The notes beneath the pieces were generated by a model. The model made no database searches. It saw only the letters and a program-made list of their open reading frames with translations, and was not told the origin of the DNA. 64,000 bases of DNA. Origin: Pteria penguin (Eukaryota > Mollusca > Bivalvia > Pterioida > Pteriidae). The position numbers and the translations under genes are program-made. Shown here piece after piece: positions 12,417-25,309 of the stretch; position 1 is the first letter of the stretch, and the number at the start of each line of letters is the position of its first letter. Location of the stretch: NCBI GenBank assembly GCA_035048485.1, contig CM068585.1, forward strand, positions 1,047,001 to 1,111,000. Reading direction: 5' to 3'.

Positions 12417-12854
12417 CTGTCCGCGCCACTCACTTTGTGAACCGAAAAATCGGGGTTTTCACTTATTTATCTTTAAAATACTTTTACAAAATTAATATTA
12501 ATCGACAGATCTTGTTTAGTCGTAACTTTTGGTGTATGTTATATGTTTCTACGAAGAAGCATTCGTATTTTATAGGGAAAAAATCATTTTAGCTAGGGCG
12601 TTTTCTATGTTAATTTTGACGTGACGTCGCCGATGTTTAACATTGAGTCTATGGGAAATTTAACATGGAAATCGCCCTATCTAAAATGATTTTTTCTATA
12701 AAATATGAACGCTTCTTTATACAAACGTATAGCATACACTAAAAGTTACGACTAAACATGAACTATCGAATGGTTTTGCCTTTTCGATATTATTCTGAAG
12801 ATGAATAACTAAAAATCCAGATTTTCCAGTTTCCAGAGTGAGTGGCGCGGACAG
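12417..12854. mobile_element. Palindromic MITE nested in the transposase pseudogene
   Basis: This 438-bp element is close to a full palindrome. Terminal inverted repeats are CTGTCCGCGCCACTCACT, and internal arms of roughly 200 bp pair imperfectly (for example GTTTAGTCGTAACTTTTGGT and its inverted partner near 12740-12760). TA flanks both ends (12415-12416, 12855-12856). Removing the element and one TA makes the transposase frame continuous across the site, which confirms the borders. Any RNA reading through it would fold into a long hairpin. Confidence 0.9.
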
Positions 12855-12898
12855 TAATGGAAGGAGCTCAGGCTGTAAAACGTTATCGATGTAGCGCC
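12855..12898 (-). pseudogene. Tc1-like transposase pseudogene, upstream fragment
   Basis: The minus strand encodes RYIDNVLQPELLPL, matching the Tc1-family segment that precedes the FQQDNAR motif, in the frame that continues at 12414. Further upstream the gene is lost in a (TTA)n microsatellite. Confidence 0.85.
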
Positions 12899-12901
12899 TA
12901 C

Positions 12902-12966
<65 letters not shown>
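12899..12966. repeat. (TTA)n microsatellite
   Basis: About 18 near-perfect ATT/TTA triplets then degenerate A/T sequence. It marks the upstream limit of the transposase remnant. Confidence 0.95.
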
Positions 12967-13089
12967 TATTATCATTGTATTATTCATTAAACCAATATAA
13001 TGTCACAACTTAGTTTTCTTCGGTTCTTTGTGGTAAAGAAAGATCCGACAAGAAAATTACACGGATGTTTAACGGCCAATACATAGCTG

Positions 13090-13330
13090 AAGTCTATCCA
13101 GACATCTGTAAATCAATAGCATAGTGGCGGCATCTGTCTTATTTATGCTTCATAGTAGTGACATCTGTATCATTTATGCCCCATGGTAGTGGGATGTCTT
13201 CTTCATGCCTCATGGTAGTGACATCTGTATCATTTATGCCCCATGGTAGTGGGATGTCTTCTTCATGCCTCATGGTAGCGACATCTCTCTTGTTAATGTC
13301 TCAATGTAGCCGGATCTGTCTTATCCATGC
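13090..13330 (-). repeat. Inverted arm of second 31-bp satellite
   Basis: Degenerate units of roughly 30 bp containing CCATGGTAGTGGGATGTCTT and TTCATGCCTC are the reverse complement of the array that starts at about 13331. Two near-identical 61-bp dimers are visible (13169-13290). Confidence 0.8.
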
Positions 13331-15265
13331 ATACCTAGCTACCATGTGACATAAACAAGACATATCCAGCTACCATGTGACATAAACAAGACATATATCA
13401 ATACCATGCGGCATAAACAAGATATACCCCGCTATCATGTGGCATAAACAAGACATATCACTCTACCATGTGGCATTAACAAGACATAGCCCACACTATC
13501 ATGATGCAAAAACAAGACATATCCCGCTCCAATGTGGCATTAACAAGACATATTCCACACTATTATGATGCAAAAACAAGACATATCCCGCTACCATGTG
13601 GCATTAACAAGACATATCACGCTACCAATTGGCATAAAGAAGACATATTACGCTACCATGTGGCATAAACAAGACATATGCCGCTACCATGTGGCATAAA
13701 CAAGACATATATCAATACCATGCGGCATAAACAAGACATATCACGCTACCAATTGACATAAAGAAGACATATTACGCTACCATGTGGCATAAATAAGACA
13801 TATGCCGCTACCATGTGGCATAAACAAGACATATATCAATACCATGCGGCATACACAAGACATATCCCACACTATCATGAAGCATAAACAAGACATATCA
13901 CGCCATCATGTGGCATTAACAAGACATATCCCACACTATCATGATGCAAAAACAAGACATATTACGCTATCATGAGGCATATCCCGCTATCATGTGGCAT
14001 TAACAAGACATATCACGCTACCATGTGGCATAAAATTACATATCATGCTACCATGTGGCATAATGAAGACATATCCTACTATCATGAAGCATAAACAAGA
14101 CATATGCCGCTACCATGTGGCATAAACAAGACATATCCTACTATCATGAAGCATAAACAAGACATATGCCGCTATCATGTGGCATTAACAAGACATATCC
14201 CGCTATCATGTGGCATTAACAAGACATATCCCGCTAGCATGTGGCATAAACAAGACATATCCCGTTATCATGAGGCATAAACAAGACATATCACGCTACC
14301 ATGTGGCATAAACAAGACATATCCCGCTACCATGTGGCATAAACAAGACATATCCCGCTAGCATGTGGCATAAACAAGACATATCCCGTTATCATGTGGC
14401 ATAAAGAAGACATATCCCTCTTTTATGTGACATAAAGAAGACATATCCCGCTACCATGTGGCAAAAACAAGACATATTCCGCTACCATGTGGCATAAACA
14501 AGACATATCCCTCTACCATGTGGCATAAAATTACATATCACGCTACCATGTGGCATAAACAAGACATATCACGCTATCGTGTGGCATATACAAGACATAT
14601 CCCCCTACCATGTGGCATAAACAAAACATATCCCGCTATCATGTGGCATAAACAAGACATATCCCGCTATCATGTGGCATAAACAAGACATATTACGCTA
14701 TCATGTGGCATAAACAAGACATATCACGCTACCATGTGGCATAAACAAGACATATTCCGCTATCATGTAGCATAAACAAGACATATCCCGCTACCATGTG
14801 GCATAAACAAGACATATCCCGCTATCATGAGGCATACAGAAGACATATCCCTTTTTTATGTGAAATAAAGAAGACATATCCCGCTGCCATGTGGCAAAAA
14901 CAAGACATATCACTCTACCATGTGGCATTAACAAGACATATCACGCTACCATGTGGCATTAACAAGACATATCACACTACCATGTGGCATAAACAAGACA
15001 TATTACGCTACCATGTGACATTAACAAGACATATCGCACGATCATGTGACATTAACAAGTGATATACCGCTATCATGTGACATTAACAAGACATGTCACG
15101 CTACCATGTGGCAAAAACAAGACATATTCCGCTACCATGTGGTATAAACAAGACCTATCCCGCTACCATGTGGCATAAAATTACATATCCCGCTACCATG
15201 TGGAATAAACAAGACATATCACGCAACCATGTGGCATTGACAAGACATATCACGCTACCATATTG
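13331..15265 (+). repeat. Second 31-bp satellite, about 60 units
   Basis: Units of about 31 bp contain ACCATGTGGCATAAACAAGA followed by CATATCCCGCT. Variants carry TATCATG, CATTAACAAG or TTACATATC. Although its unit length matches the first satellite, I could not align the two units convincingly in either orientation. Short open frames inside are spurious. Confidence 0.94.
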
Positions 15266-16285
15266 ATATTTTACTCGAGAGAATTTCTATTCGACTGAGA
15301 TTTTCGGACGCTGGACAGCCGATTAGGAATCCAGTGGTCAGTTGTAGGACAACTGTTAAGTAAAAAAGTAAAATACATTTAAACTGGCTGTTTTAGTGTG
15401 AATACAATAATTGTTAGTGAAATAGTATTAGAAGATGCAGAGATTAATTTCTTTTATAACATTATATAACCCAATAATAGCTTATAGTATAAAATGGGGA
15501 ACACGGGTAATACAAATACATGGATATATTTTTGATATGCAAACATTCCAAAGACATACTTTCCTTAGAATTTCAAGATAAGAAGTATCTTTTATTATAT
15601 TCAATACAATAAATAAGATTTATCTGAAAATCAATTTATGGCTCACAGTCTTAAAGAAAAGACTATATAGTGCGTTATAAACACAAGCTATTGACCGTGT
15701 TTAAACATTCGGGTTAAAACATAATGCCCCATGTTGGAAAATCGGAATTGAACATTCTTTTTGTTCTCAATAACTTTAAGTCTAGATCTATAATTTTTTC
15801 AAGAATTGCTTTTCAAAAACCCATTTGAGTGAAACCTTTCATCTTATTTTACGATCGATAACTTAATAGGTTAACAACGCTAATGAAAGCGATTCTGTAT
15901 TCCTGAAATGTTCTGACATTTCCCGTTACTGGTAATTTAATCATTACCTGGAAAGTTACCCATATGTGTACCTGCATAGTTGAATTCATGTGATGTATGT
16001 AACAAGATCTTCGCCATTCTCATGTATTATGTATAGTAAAAATTGAACAGAACTCGGTAAAAATAGTATCAGCTTATAACTCAATAGTATATCATCAAGC
16101 CGATAATAAGAAAAACTTATATCTCTGCTTTATTATGTAAAGAGAAATAAGATATAGATCATATAACACATTACATATAGCGACCCTATAGGTATACTGA
16201 AAGTTTTGCTGATCATAGGAAAACTGTTTCCAGGATTGGAGATTATCCGTAAAGAATCAAAACGGGTAGAAATTAGGAACAAATA
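15266..16285. other. AT-rich unique sequence, no gene recognised
   Basis: No frame of note, no tandem repeat, no RNA gene found. Confidence 0.55.
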
Positions 16286-16640
16286 TCAAGATGACAGGTA
16301 GACATAATGAATTACCATCAAGAGGACAGGTAGACATGAGGAACAGACAACAAGAGGACAGGTAGACATGAGGAACACATATCAAGAGGACAGGTAGACA
16401 TGAGAAACAAACATCAAGAGGACAGGTAGACATTAGGAAAAAACATCAAAAGGACAGACAGATATGAAGAACAAACATCAAGAGGACAGGCAGACATGAG
16501 GAAGACAAGTAGACATTAGGAACAAACATCAAGAGAACAGGTAGAAACGAGGAACAAAACTCAACCTGACAATCAAGAAGATGGATAGACACTAGGAATA
16601 TAAATCAAAACACATTAACGTAGGCATGAAGACGACAGGT
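16286..16640. repeat. 32-bp degenerate tandem repeat
   Basis: About seven to nine units of roughly 32 bp contain AACATCAAGAGGACAGGTAG followed by ACATGAGG. Units become degenerate to the right (16540-16640). Confidence 0.85.
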
Positions 16641-16664
16641 GGACACGAGGGGCATGAATCAAGA

Positions 16665-17490
16665 ATAAGCCCTATCAATGTTCACTGTTGATTGTGCTGT
16701 TTGATACTGTCTGCAGTCTGTGTATGCCCTATCAATGTTCACTGTTGACTGTGCTGTGTGATACTGTCTACAGGCTGTGTATGCCCTATCAATGTTCTCT
16801 GCTGATTGTGCTGTATGATACTGTCTGCAGTCTGTGTATGCCCTATCAATGTTCTCTGTTGATTGTGCTGTCAGATACTGTCTGCTGTCTGTGTATGCCC
16901 TATCAATGTTCTCTGTTGATTGTGTGCTGTGTTATACTGTCTACAGGCTGTGTATGCCCTATCAATGTTCTCTGCTGATTGTGCTGTATCATACTGTCTG
17001 CAGTCTGTGTATGCCCTATCAATGTTCTCTGTTGATTGTGCTGTCAGATACTGTCTGCTGTCTGTGTATGCCCTATCAATGTTCTCTGTTGATTGTGTGC
17101 TGTGTGATACTGTCTGCTGTCTGTGTATGCCCTATCAATGTTCTCTGTTGATTGTGATGTGTGATACTGTCTGCTGTCTGTGTATGCCCTATCAATGTTC
17201 TCTGTTGATTGTGCTGTGTGATACTGTCTGCAGTCTGTGTATGCCCTATCAATTTTCTCTGTTGATTGTGCTGTGTGATACTGTCTGCAGTCTGTGTATA
17301 CTCTATCAATGTTCTCTGTTGATTGTATGCTGTGTGATACTGTCTTCTGTCTGTGTATGCCCTATCAATGTTCTCTGTTGATTGTATGCTGTGTGATACT
17401 GTCTTCTGTCTGTGTATGTCCTATCAATGTTCTCTGTTGATTGTGCTAGGTGATACTGTCTGCAGTCTGTGTATACTCTATCAAGTCTTT
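16665..17490. repeat. 58-bp tandem repeat, about 14 copies
   Basis: Units of about 58 bp contain CCCTATCAATGTTCTCTGTT and GTGATACTGTCTGCAGTCTG. Insertions of 2-3 bp (GTGTGCTGTG) define subtypes. Frames up to 153 codons on plus are cysteine/tyrosine-rich repeats without recognisable domains. Confidence 0.93.
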
Positions 17491-17640
17491 GTTTGTCGAG
17501 GGTTGTACTGTATGATTATATTTGGCGATTATGTATAACGTTTTCTTTATGTTTTGAGATCTAGCTTATTCTGTATGTAAGATGAATATTTGTACAGGAA
17601 AACATCATTGACATGTCATTCCTGTGAAAAATAATAGATT

Positions 17641-17693
<53 letters not shown>
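17641..17693. repeat. (TAA)n microsatellite flanking the hairpin element
   Basis: About 17 TAA triplets directly abut the 5' end (CTAGAGCTGACC) of the first hairpin-bounded element. The same junction type occurs at 49779-49800. Confidence 0.95.
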
Positions 17694-17694
<1 letters not shown>

Positions 17695-19650
17695 TAGAGC
17701 TGACCTTGTTGGCGAGCCAACAAGAAGGTTTCACAAGACTCAGTTGAAAAAGTTAAGACCAAATGTCTTGACTTTTTGTTGTTCTGGGATTGAAAATGAA
17801 GAATTCAGCATGAAAGATTTTTCTCCGGGGAATAAGAGGAAGAAATATTTTGGGACCACATCCCTTTGTGGGGCCCCAAGGTATGCGGAAAGGACTGTGA
17901 AACCGTTAAATCTGACCGCAAATATCTTAAAAATGGTAAGGGATATGGAAAAAAACTTTAGGTAAATATATACATTTTATTTTTCACGAAGAATCGATTC
18001 CCACCATTCCCGATTCGATCGGATGAAAAGTAAGGGAGCTATGACGTCATTTAAATAGTATTACGTCATGTTCAGGAATTTCGCACCATGCCAAATCCCA
18101 CTTGTCAGTCGGTAAATATTTTTATTCTGTATCATGCTACCAAATTTCACACCACTAGCTTTATAAATAAGCGAAACACAGCTTCCTGAAGTTGAAAAGT
18201 GTATTTTCAGGAATGGTGAAACCATGAATTTTGACGGCAAATATCTCGAAAACGGTAAGAGATATCGAAATTCTGTTGTACTAACTAGGATGTTAAATTT
18301 TCACGCAGAATCGATTCCAACCATCCCCGACTCGATCCGATGATAAATAAGGGAGATATGACGTCATTTACAAAGTATGACGTCATTTTCAGGAATTTGG
18401 CTCCATGCCAAATTCCTCTTGTAAGTCGGTAGATATTCTCAATCTCTATCATGCTACCAAATTTCACACCCCTAACTTCCTCATTAAGCGAAACACAGCT
18501 TCCTGAAGTTGAAAAGTGTGTTTTCAGGAATGGTGAAACCGTGAACTTTGACCGCAAATATCTCGAAAACGGTAAGAGATATCGAAATTCTATTTCGAGT
18601 ACTTACCATTTTACTTTTTCACGCAGAATCGATTCCAACCGTCCCCGCCTCGATCCGATGAAAAATAAGGGAGATATGACGTCATTTACAAAGTATGACG
18701 TCATTTTCAGGAATTTGGCTATATGCCAAATTCCTCTTGTCAGTCGGTAGATATTTTCAATTTCTATCATGCTACCAAATTACACACCTCTATCTTCCTC
18801 AATAAGCGAGCTATAGGCGAAAACATATCATGAATAATTAATGAGTGTTGATGACGTCACAAACATCACTTTAAAGGGGGTTGTCGTGTTCAAACGCAAA
18901 TAACTCAAAAACCGTAAGAGTTAGCGAAAATCTGAGAACACTCTACTGGTAGGTATTTGAACGCTCTATCGAATGGAACAAACCCGATCAAAATCCGACT
19001 GCAAATAAAGTTGCTAGACCTTGCCAAAGATTTGATTCGAAAATTTTCAATAATTTCAAAAATATTGGCAGCATGCCATTTTCATTCTAGAGGTAGATTA
19101 AGAATGTGGAAACATGTTTAGATATAAAATTTCATGCCGATATCTCATTTAGTAAGAGAGATATTAACGTATGAATATTTAATTAGCTTTGATGACGTCA
19201 TAGCGAATTTTCCCACGCTCATTGTGACTTTATTTATGGTCCGATTTCAAAAATTTTTCACATTCCAAATCAGACCATTGAAATCTTTCATCCTACTGTC
19301 TAAAATCTAAGATTGATATATTTTTCTTGAACTCAAAACAATCGTGTCAAGGTCAACTTTTTCGGGGTAGAGCTACGCAATTGACGCAGTGACATAAAAT
19401 CTTGCATCTCCTTTTCTGAATCGAATGCTGAAAATTTCATTCCAATCGGACAATAAATAGCGAAGATACAGGTACCTAAATAAAAAAATTGTAGGTGGCG
19501 CTGTGACCTTACAAAGTGAAAGTAGGAAAAAATAAAAAAAATACCTCGGCGGAAATGTGTAAAGAGACGATCCTGAAAATTTGAATGTTCTATCTTAAAC
19601 CGTATTGGAGAAAACCTCTGTCCACTGCAAAAACGGAAGAAAAATAAAAA
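17694..19650 (+). mobile_element. Hairpin-bounded non-autonomous element, copy 1 (3' module missing)
   Basis: The element begins CTAGAGCTGACC with an 8-bp hairpin CTTGTTGG/CCAACAAG, loop CGAG (17705-17724). Internally a segment of about 310 bp is tandemly repeated (for example GAAGTTGAAAAGTGT near 18190 and 18500). Seven full CRE palindromes TGACGTCA occur at 18042, 18359, 18378, 18677, 18696, 18852 and 19193. No long frame or transposition enzyme is visible, so it is non-autonomous. Unlike copies 2 and 3 it lacks the 3' (TAA)n/hairpin module and joins copy 2 directly. Mechanism is unknown: the 3' hairpin plus TAA repeat recalls retroposon tails, while head-to-tail copies recall rolling-circle elements. 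Confidence 0.8.
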
Positions 19651-19653
19651 TAA

Positions 19654-21611
19654 CTAGAGCTGACCTTGTTGGCGAGCCAACAAGAAGGTTTCACAAGACT
19701 CAGTTGAAAAAGTTAAGACCAAATGTCTTGGCTTTTTGTTGTTCTGGGATTGAAAATCAAGAATTCAGCATGAAAGATTTTTCTCCGGGGAATAAGAGGA
19801 AGAAATATTTTGGGACCACATCCCTTTGTGGGGCCCCAAGGTATGCGGAAAGGACTGTGAAACCGTTAAATCTGACCGCTAATATCTTAAAAACGGTAAG
19901 GGATATGGAAAAAAAAAACTTTAGGTAAATACATACATTTTATTTTTCACGAAGAATCGATTCCAACCATTCCCGATTCGATCGGATGAAAAGTAAGGGA
20001 GCTATGACGTCATTTAAATAGTATTACGTCATGTTCAGGAATTTCGCACCATGCCAAATCCCACTTGTCAGTCGGTAAATATTTTTATTCTGTATCATGC
20101 TACCAAATTTCACACCACTAGTTTTATAAATAAGCGAAACACAGCTTCCTGAAGTTGAAAAGTGTATTTTCAGGAATGGTGAAACCATGAATTTTGACGG
20201 CAAATATCTCAAAAACGGTAAGAGATATCGAAATTCTGTTGTACTAATCAGGATGTTAAATTTTCACGCAGAATCGATTCCAACCATCCCCGATTCGATC
20301 CGATGATAAATAAGGGAGATATGACGTCATTTACAAAGTATGACGTCATTTTCAGGAATTTGGCTCCATGCCAAATTCCTCTTGTCAGTCGGTAGATATT
20401 CTCAATCTCTATCATGCTACCAAATTTCACACCTCTAACTTCCTCAATAAGGGAAACACAGCTTCCTGAATTTGAAAAGTGTGTTTTCAGGAATGGTGAA
20501 ACCGTGAACTTTGACCGCAAATATCTCGAAAACGGTAAGAGATATCGAAATTCTGTTTCGAGTATTTACCTTTTTACTTTTTCACGCAGAATCGATTCCA
20601 ACCGTCCCCGCCTCGATCCGATGAAAAATAAGGGAGATATGACGTCATTTACAAAGTATGACGTCATTTTCAGGAATTTGGCTCCATGCCAAATTCCTCT
20701 TGTCAGTCGGTAGATATTCTCAATCTCTATCATGCTACCAAATTTCACACCTCTATCTTCCTCAATAAGCGAGCTATAGGCGAAAACATTTCATGAATAA
20801 TTAATGAGTGTTGATGACGTCACAAACATCACTTTAAAGGGGGTTGTCGTGTTCAAACGCAAATAACTCAAAAACCGTAAGAGTTAGCGAAAATCTGAGA
20901 ACACTCTTCTGGTAGGTATTTGAACGCTCTATCGAATGGAAGAAACCCGATCAAAATCCGACTGCAAATAAAGTCGCTAGACCTTGCCAAAGATTTGATT
21001 CGAAAATTTTCAATAATTTCAAAAATATTGGCAGCATGCCATTTTCATTCTAGAGGTACATTAAGAATGTGGAAACATGTTTAGATATAAAATTTCATGC
21101 TGATATCTTATTTAGTAAGAGAGATATTAACGTATGAATATTTAATTAGCTTTGATGACGTCATAGCGAATTTTCCCACGCTCATTGTGACTTTATTTAT
21201 GGTCCGATTTCAAAAATTTTTCACATTCCAAATCAGACCATTGAAATCTTTCATCCTACTGTCTAAAATCTAAGATTGAAATATTTTTTTTGAATTCAAA
21301 ACAATCGGGTCAAGGTCAACTTTTTCGGGGTAGAGCTACGAAATTGACGCAGTGACATAAAATCTTGCATCTCCTTTTCTGAATCGAATGCCGCAAATTT
21401 CATTCCAATCGGACAATAAATAGCGAAGATACAGGTACCTAAATAAAAAAATTGTAGGTGGCGCTGTGACCTTACAAAGTGAAAGTAGGAAAAAATAAAA
21501 AAAATACCTCGGCGGAAATGTGTAAAGAGACGATCCTGAAAATTTGAATGTTCTATCTTAAACCGTATTGGAGAAAACCTCTGTCCACTGCAAAAACGGA
21601 AGAAAAATAAA

Positions 21612-21645
<34 letters not shown>

Positions 21646-21695
21646 GAAAAATCAGAAAAACAATAGGTTTCACAAGTGAAACTTGTGAAACCTAA
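19654..21695 (+). mobile_element. Hairpin-bounded element, copy 2 (complete, 2.04 kb)
   Basis: Near-identical to copy 1 with the 5' hairpin at 19665-19684. The 3' module follows: (TAA)n, an A-rich run, CAGAAAAACAAT, then a 12-bp hairpin AGGTTTCACAAG/CTTGTGAAACCT with loop TGAAA (21665-21693). The next copy starts after only AA. The seven TGACGTCA sites of copy 1 are all retained. Confidence 0.85.
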
Positions 21696-23652
21696 CTAGA
21701 GCTGACCTTGTTGGCGAGCCAACAAGAAGGTTTCACAAGACTCAGATGAAAAAGTTAAGACCAAATGTCTTGGCTTTTTGTTGTTCCTGGATTGAAAATG
21801 AAGAATTCAGCATGAAAGATTTTTCTCCGGGGAATAAGAGGAAGAAATATTTTGGGACCACATCCCTTTGTGGGGCACCAAGGTATGCGGAAAGGACTGT
21901 GAAACCGTTAAATCTGACCGCAAATATCTTAAAAACGGTAAGGGATATGGGAAAAAAACTTTAGGTGAATATATACATTTTATTTTTCACGAAGAATCGA
22001 TTCCAACCATTCCCGATTCGATCGGATGAAAAGTAAGGGAGCCATGACGTCATTTAAATAGTATTACGTCATGTTCAGGAATTTCGCACCATGACAGATC
22101 CCACTCGTCAGTCGGTAAATATTTTTATTCTGTATCATGCTACCATATTTCACACCACTAGCTTTATAAATAAGCGAAACACAGCTTCCTGAAGTTGAAA
22201 AGTGTATTTTCAGGAATGGTGAAACCATGAAATTTGACGGCAAATATCTCGAAAACGGTAAGAGATATCGAAATTCTGTTGTACTAACTAGGATGTTAAA
22301 TTTTCACGCAGAATCGATTCCAACCATCCCCGACTCGATCCGATGATAAATAAGGGAGATATGACGTCATTTACAAAGTATGACGTCATTTTCAGGAATT
22401 TGGCTCCATGCCAAATTCCTCTTGTCAGTCGGTAGATATTCTCAATCTCTATCATCCTACCAAATTTCACACCCCTAACTTCCTCAAGAAGCGAAACACA
22501 GCTTCCTGAAGTTGAAAAGTGTGTTTTCAGGAATGGTGAAACCGTGAACTTTGACCGCAAATATCTCGAAAACGGTAAGAGATATCGAAATTCTGTTTCG
22601 AGTATTTACCTTTTTACTTTTTCACGCAAAATCGATTCCAACCGTCCCCGCCTCGATCCGATGAAAAATAAGGGAGATATGACGTCATTTACAAAGTATG
22701 ACGTCATTTTCAGGAATTTGGCTATATGCCAAATTCCTCTTGTCAGTCGGTAGATATTCTCAATCTCTATCATGCTACCAAATTTCACACCTCTATCTTT
22801 CTCAATAAGCGAGGTATAGGCGAAAACATTTCATGAATAATTAATGAGTGTTGATGACGTCACAAACATCACTTTAAAGGGGGTTGTCGTGTTCAAACGC
22901 AAATAACTCGAGAACCGTAAGAGTTAGCGAAAATCTGAGAACACTTTGCTGGTAGGTATTTGAACGCTCTATCGAATGGAAGAAACCCGATCAAAATCCG
23001 ACTGCAAATAAAGTCGCTAGACCTTGCCAAAGATTTGATTCGAAAATTTTCAATAATTTCAAAAATATTGGCAGCATGCCATTTTCATTCTAGAGGTAGA
23101 TTAAGAATGTGGAAACATGTTTAGATATAAAATTTCATGCCGATATCTCATTTAGTAAGAGAGATATTAACGTATGAATATTTAATTAGCTTTGATGACG
23201 TCATAGCGAATTTTCCCACGCTCATTGTGACTTTATTTATGGTCCGATTTCAAAAATTTTTCACATTCCAAATCAGACCATTAAAATCTTTCATCCTACT
23301 GTCTAAAATCTAAGATTGAAATATTTTTCTTGAACTCAAAACAATCGGGTCAAGGTCAACTTTTTCGGGGTAGAGCTACGAAATTGACGCAGTGACATAA
23401 AATCTTGCATCTCCTTTTCTAAATCGAATGCTGAAAATTTCATTCCAATCGGACAATAAATAGCGAAGATACAGGTACCTAAATAAAAAAATTGTAGGTG
23501 GCGCTGTGACCTTACAAAGTGAAAGTAGGAAAAAATAAAAAAAAATACCTCGACGGAAATGTGTAAAGAGACGATCCTGAAAATTTGAATGTTCTATCTT
23601 AAACCGTATTGGAGAAAACCTCTGTCCACTGCAAAAACGGAAGAAAAATAAA

Positions 23653-23686
<34 letters not shown>

Positions 23687-23736
23687 GAAAAATCAGAAAA
23701 ACAATAGGTTTCACAAGTGGAACTTGTGAAACCTAA
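21696..23736 (+). mobile_element. Hairpin-bounded element, copy 3 (complete)
   Basis: The 5' hairpin is at 21707-21726 and the 3' hairpin at 23706-23734, with loop TGGAA rather than TGAAA. Length agrees with copy 2 to within a few bases and differences are scattered single bases, so the tandem arrangement is young. Seven TGACGTCA sites are retained. Confidence 0.85.
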
Positions 23737-23822
23737 TAATAATAATAATAATAAAAAAAAAAGAAAAATCAGAAAAACAATAGGTTTCACAAGTGGAACT
23801 TGTGAAACCTAATAATAATAAT
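23737..23822 (+). repeat. Extra copy of the element's 3' hairpin module
   Basis: A repeat of about 76 bp with (TAA)n, poly-A, GAAAAATCAGAAAAACAATA and the hairpin with loop TGGAA (23782-23810), followed by more TAA. Only the terminal module is duplicated, not the element body. Confidence 0.85.
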
Positions 23823-24956
23823 GTTGATGGAAGTATACTTAGCCAATCCAATGCACTATTACATATGGTATAGCAAGATACACAGCAGTGTATACATACG
23901 GTCTTTTATCAGATCAGAGATATATTAAAATCCGCCTTGATTTCGTCAATGCAACTAAACAGATGGGGTTATGTATGTTGATTGGGCATTTGGCATTTCT
24001 CCATTACAATTCATTTAAATTACCAACATGTTCTCTGTCCAATTTGTTGTCTGATTTATTTATTTTGAGAGCCTTGAAAAGAACTCCGACTCCATATTCC
24101 TAAACGAGCATTCGAAACATGGAATAATACAGTGGTGTTGATTCTGAACAGTCAAGTGACAGTAGCCACTGACCAATTGGTATGGCAGATAGCCAACACA
24201 GAAAGTTGACCTAATTACGATCCTCTGGTTACTCTAGCTCCCTGGTTTGATAATCTATTGTGCGTCTATTTAAAGAAAAGATTCCAGGCTCAACACGACC
24301 AGTTCATTTAAGTGCAATAAATAGATAAATAAATAAATAATAGTAATAATAGAATAAATAAATAAAAAAGCATGTATATGTTACACTAAAAGCTTTAAAT
24401 ATTTATAAATGGTTGATCATAACAATCTAAATAAATTTAAATTTTAGTGTAATCTTTACATGCTTGTGCTTTATTATGTAAACCTTCAATATGTTAAAGA
24501 CCGTCCATCGATATGCGTGCTCGTGCCTGATGCGGCTCCTTGATATTGTTCGTAATTTCCAATAACTGACTCGATGACATAATACGTCGACCTTTTCAAA
24601 AATTAAAAGAAATATGAACCGTCACCTATGTGTCTAGATAACGTTTTAAAAAACACTGACTGATATCCTTGAAGTCTGTCTGCTGGTTAACGTATTTGTT
24701 ACTCATGATTTCCAAATTCTGATATTGTGAATGCAATACAATGAACATATGCTAGTATATTATAAGATAGGATTGGTTTTAGTTATTTTAGTCTAGATAT
24801 AAAAAAAGGACAAATTTGTATTTAAATTTCATTTATTTCTTTATTATTATTATTTTTTTCTTTTAGGTGGATTTTGTTTGTTTGTTTGTTTGATTGTTTG
24901 TTTGGGGATTTTTTGTTTGTTTGTTTGGGTTTTTCTTCTTCTTCTTCTTCTTCTTC

Positions 24957-25005
<49 letters not shown>

Positions 25006-25300
25006 CATTATTATTATTATTATTATATGTTAATCTTAAATATTGTAATTTACTCACATTTAATCTTAAGTAAACAGTATATGTCTAACGTACATAACGT
25101 AAGAAGATATTAAATGTATGAAAATATAACAGCATAGTTTGCATTTATTGATATTTTAGTCTATCTATTTATTTATCGTTTAATTTTCAGTCTATTCTTA
25201 TATTTGATTATTTGTTTTACATGCTTAATTTCTGTTTATATGAAAATATTAATTTGATATCAGTACACTAATATAAAGTTATATAGAGGTACAACCATCT
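23823..25300. other. Unique sequence with (TTC)n/(TTA)n microsatellite
   Basis: I recognise no gene. A 71-codon frame (23888-24103) has no clear homology. Microsatellites occur at about 24874-24930 (TTTG-rich), 24932-24957 (TTC) and 24958-25026 (TTA). Confidence 0.55.
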
Positions 25301-25309
25301 TAAAAAGAC

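Noticed and set aside
13331..15265. CRISPR-like regular repeats
   Set aside because: Units are contiguous with no unique spacers, and the context is a eukaryotic genome.
16688..17381. Cysteine-rich plus-strand frames up to 153 codons
   Set aside because: They are translations of the 58-bp repeat. No signal peptide followed by an ordered cysteine pattern is present.
21296..23790. Minus-strand frames of 60-125 codons in the hairpin elements
   Set aside because: They begin in A/T-rich tails, repeat in each copy and resemble no transposition or other protein.
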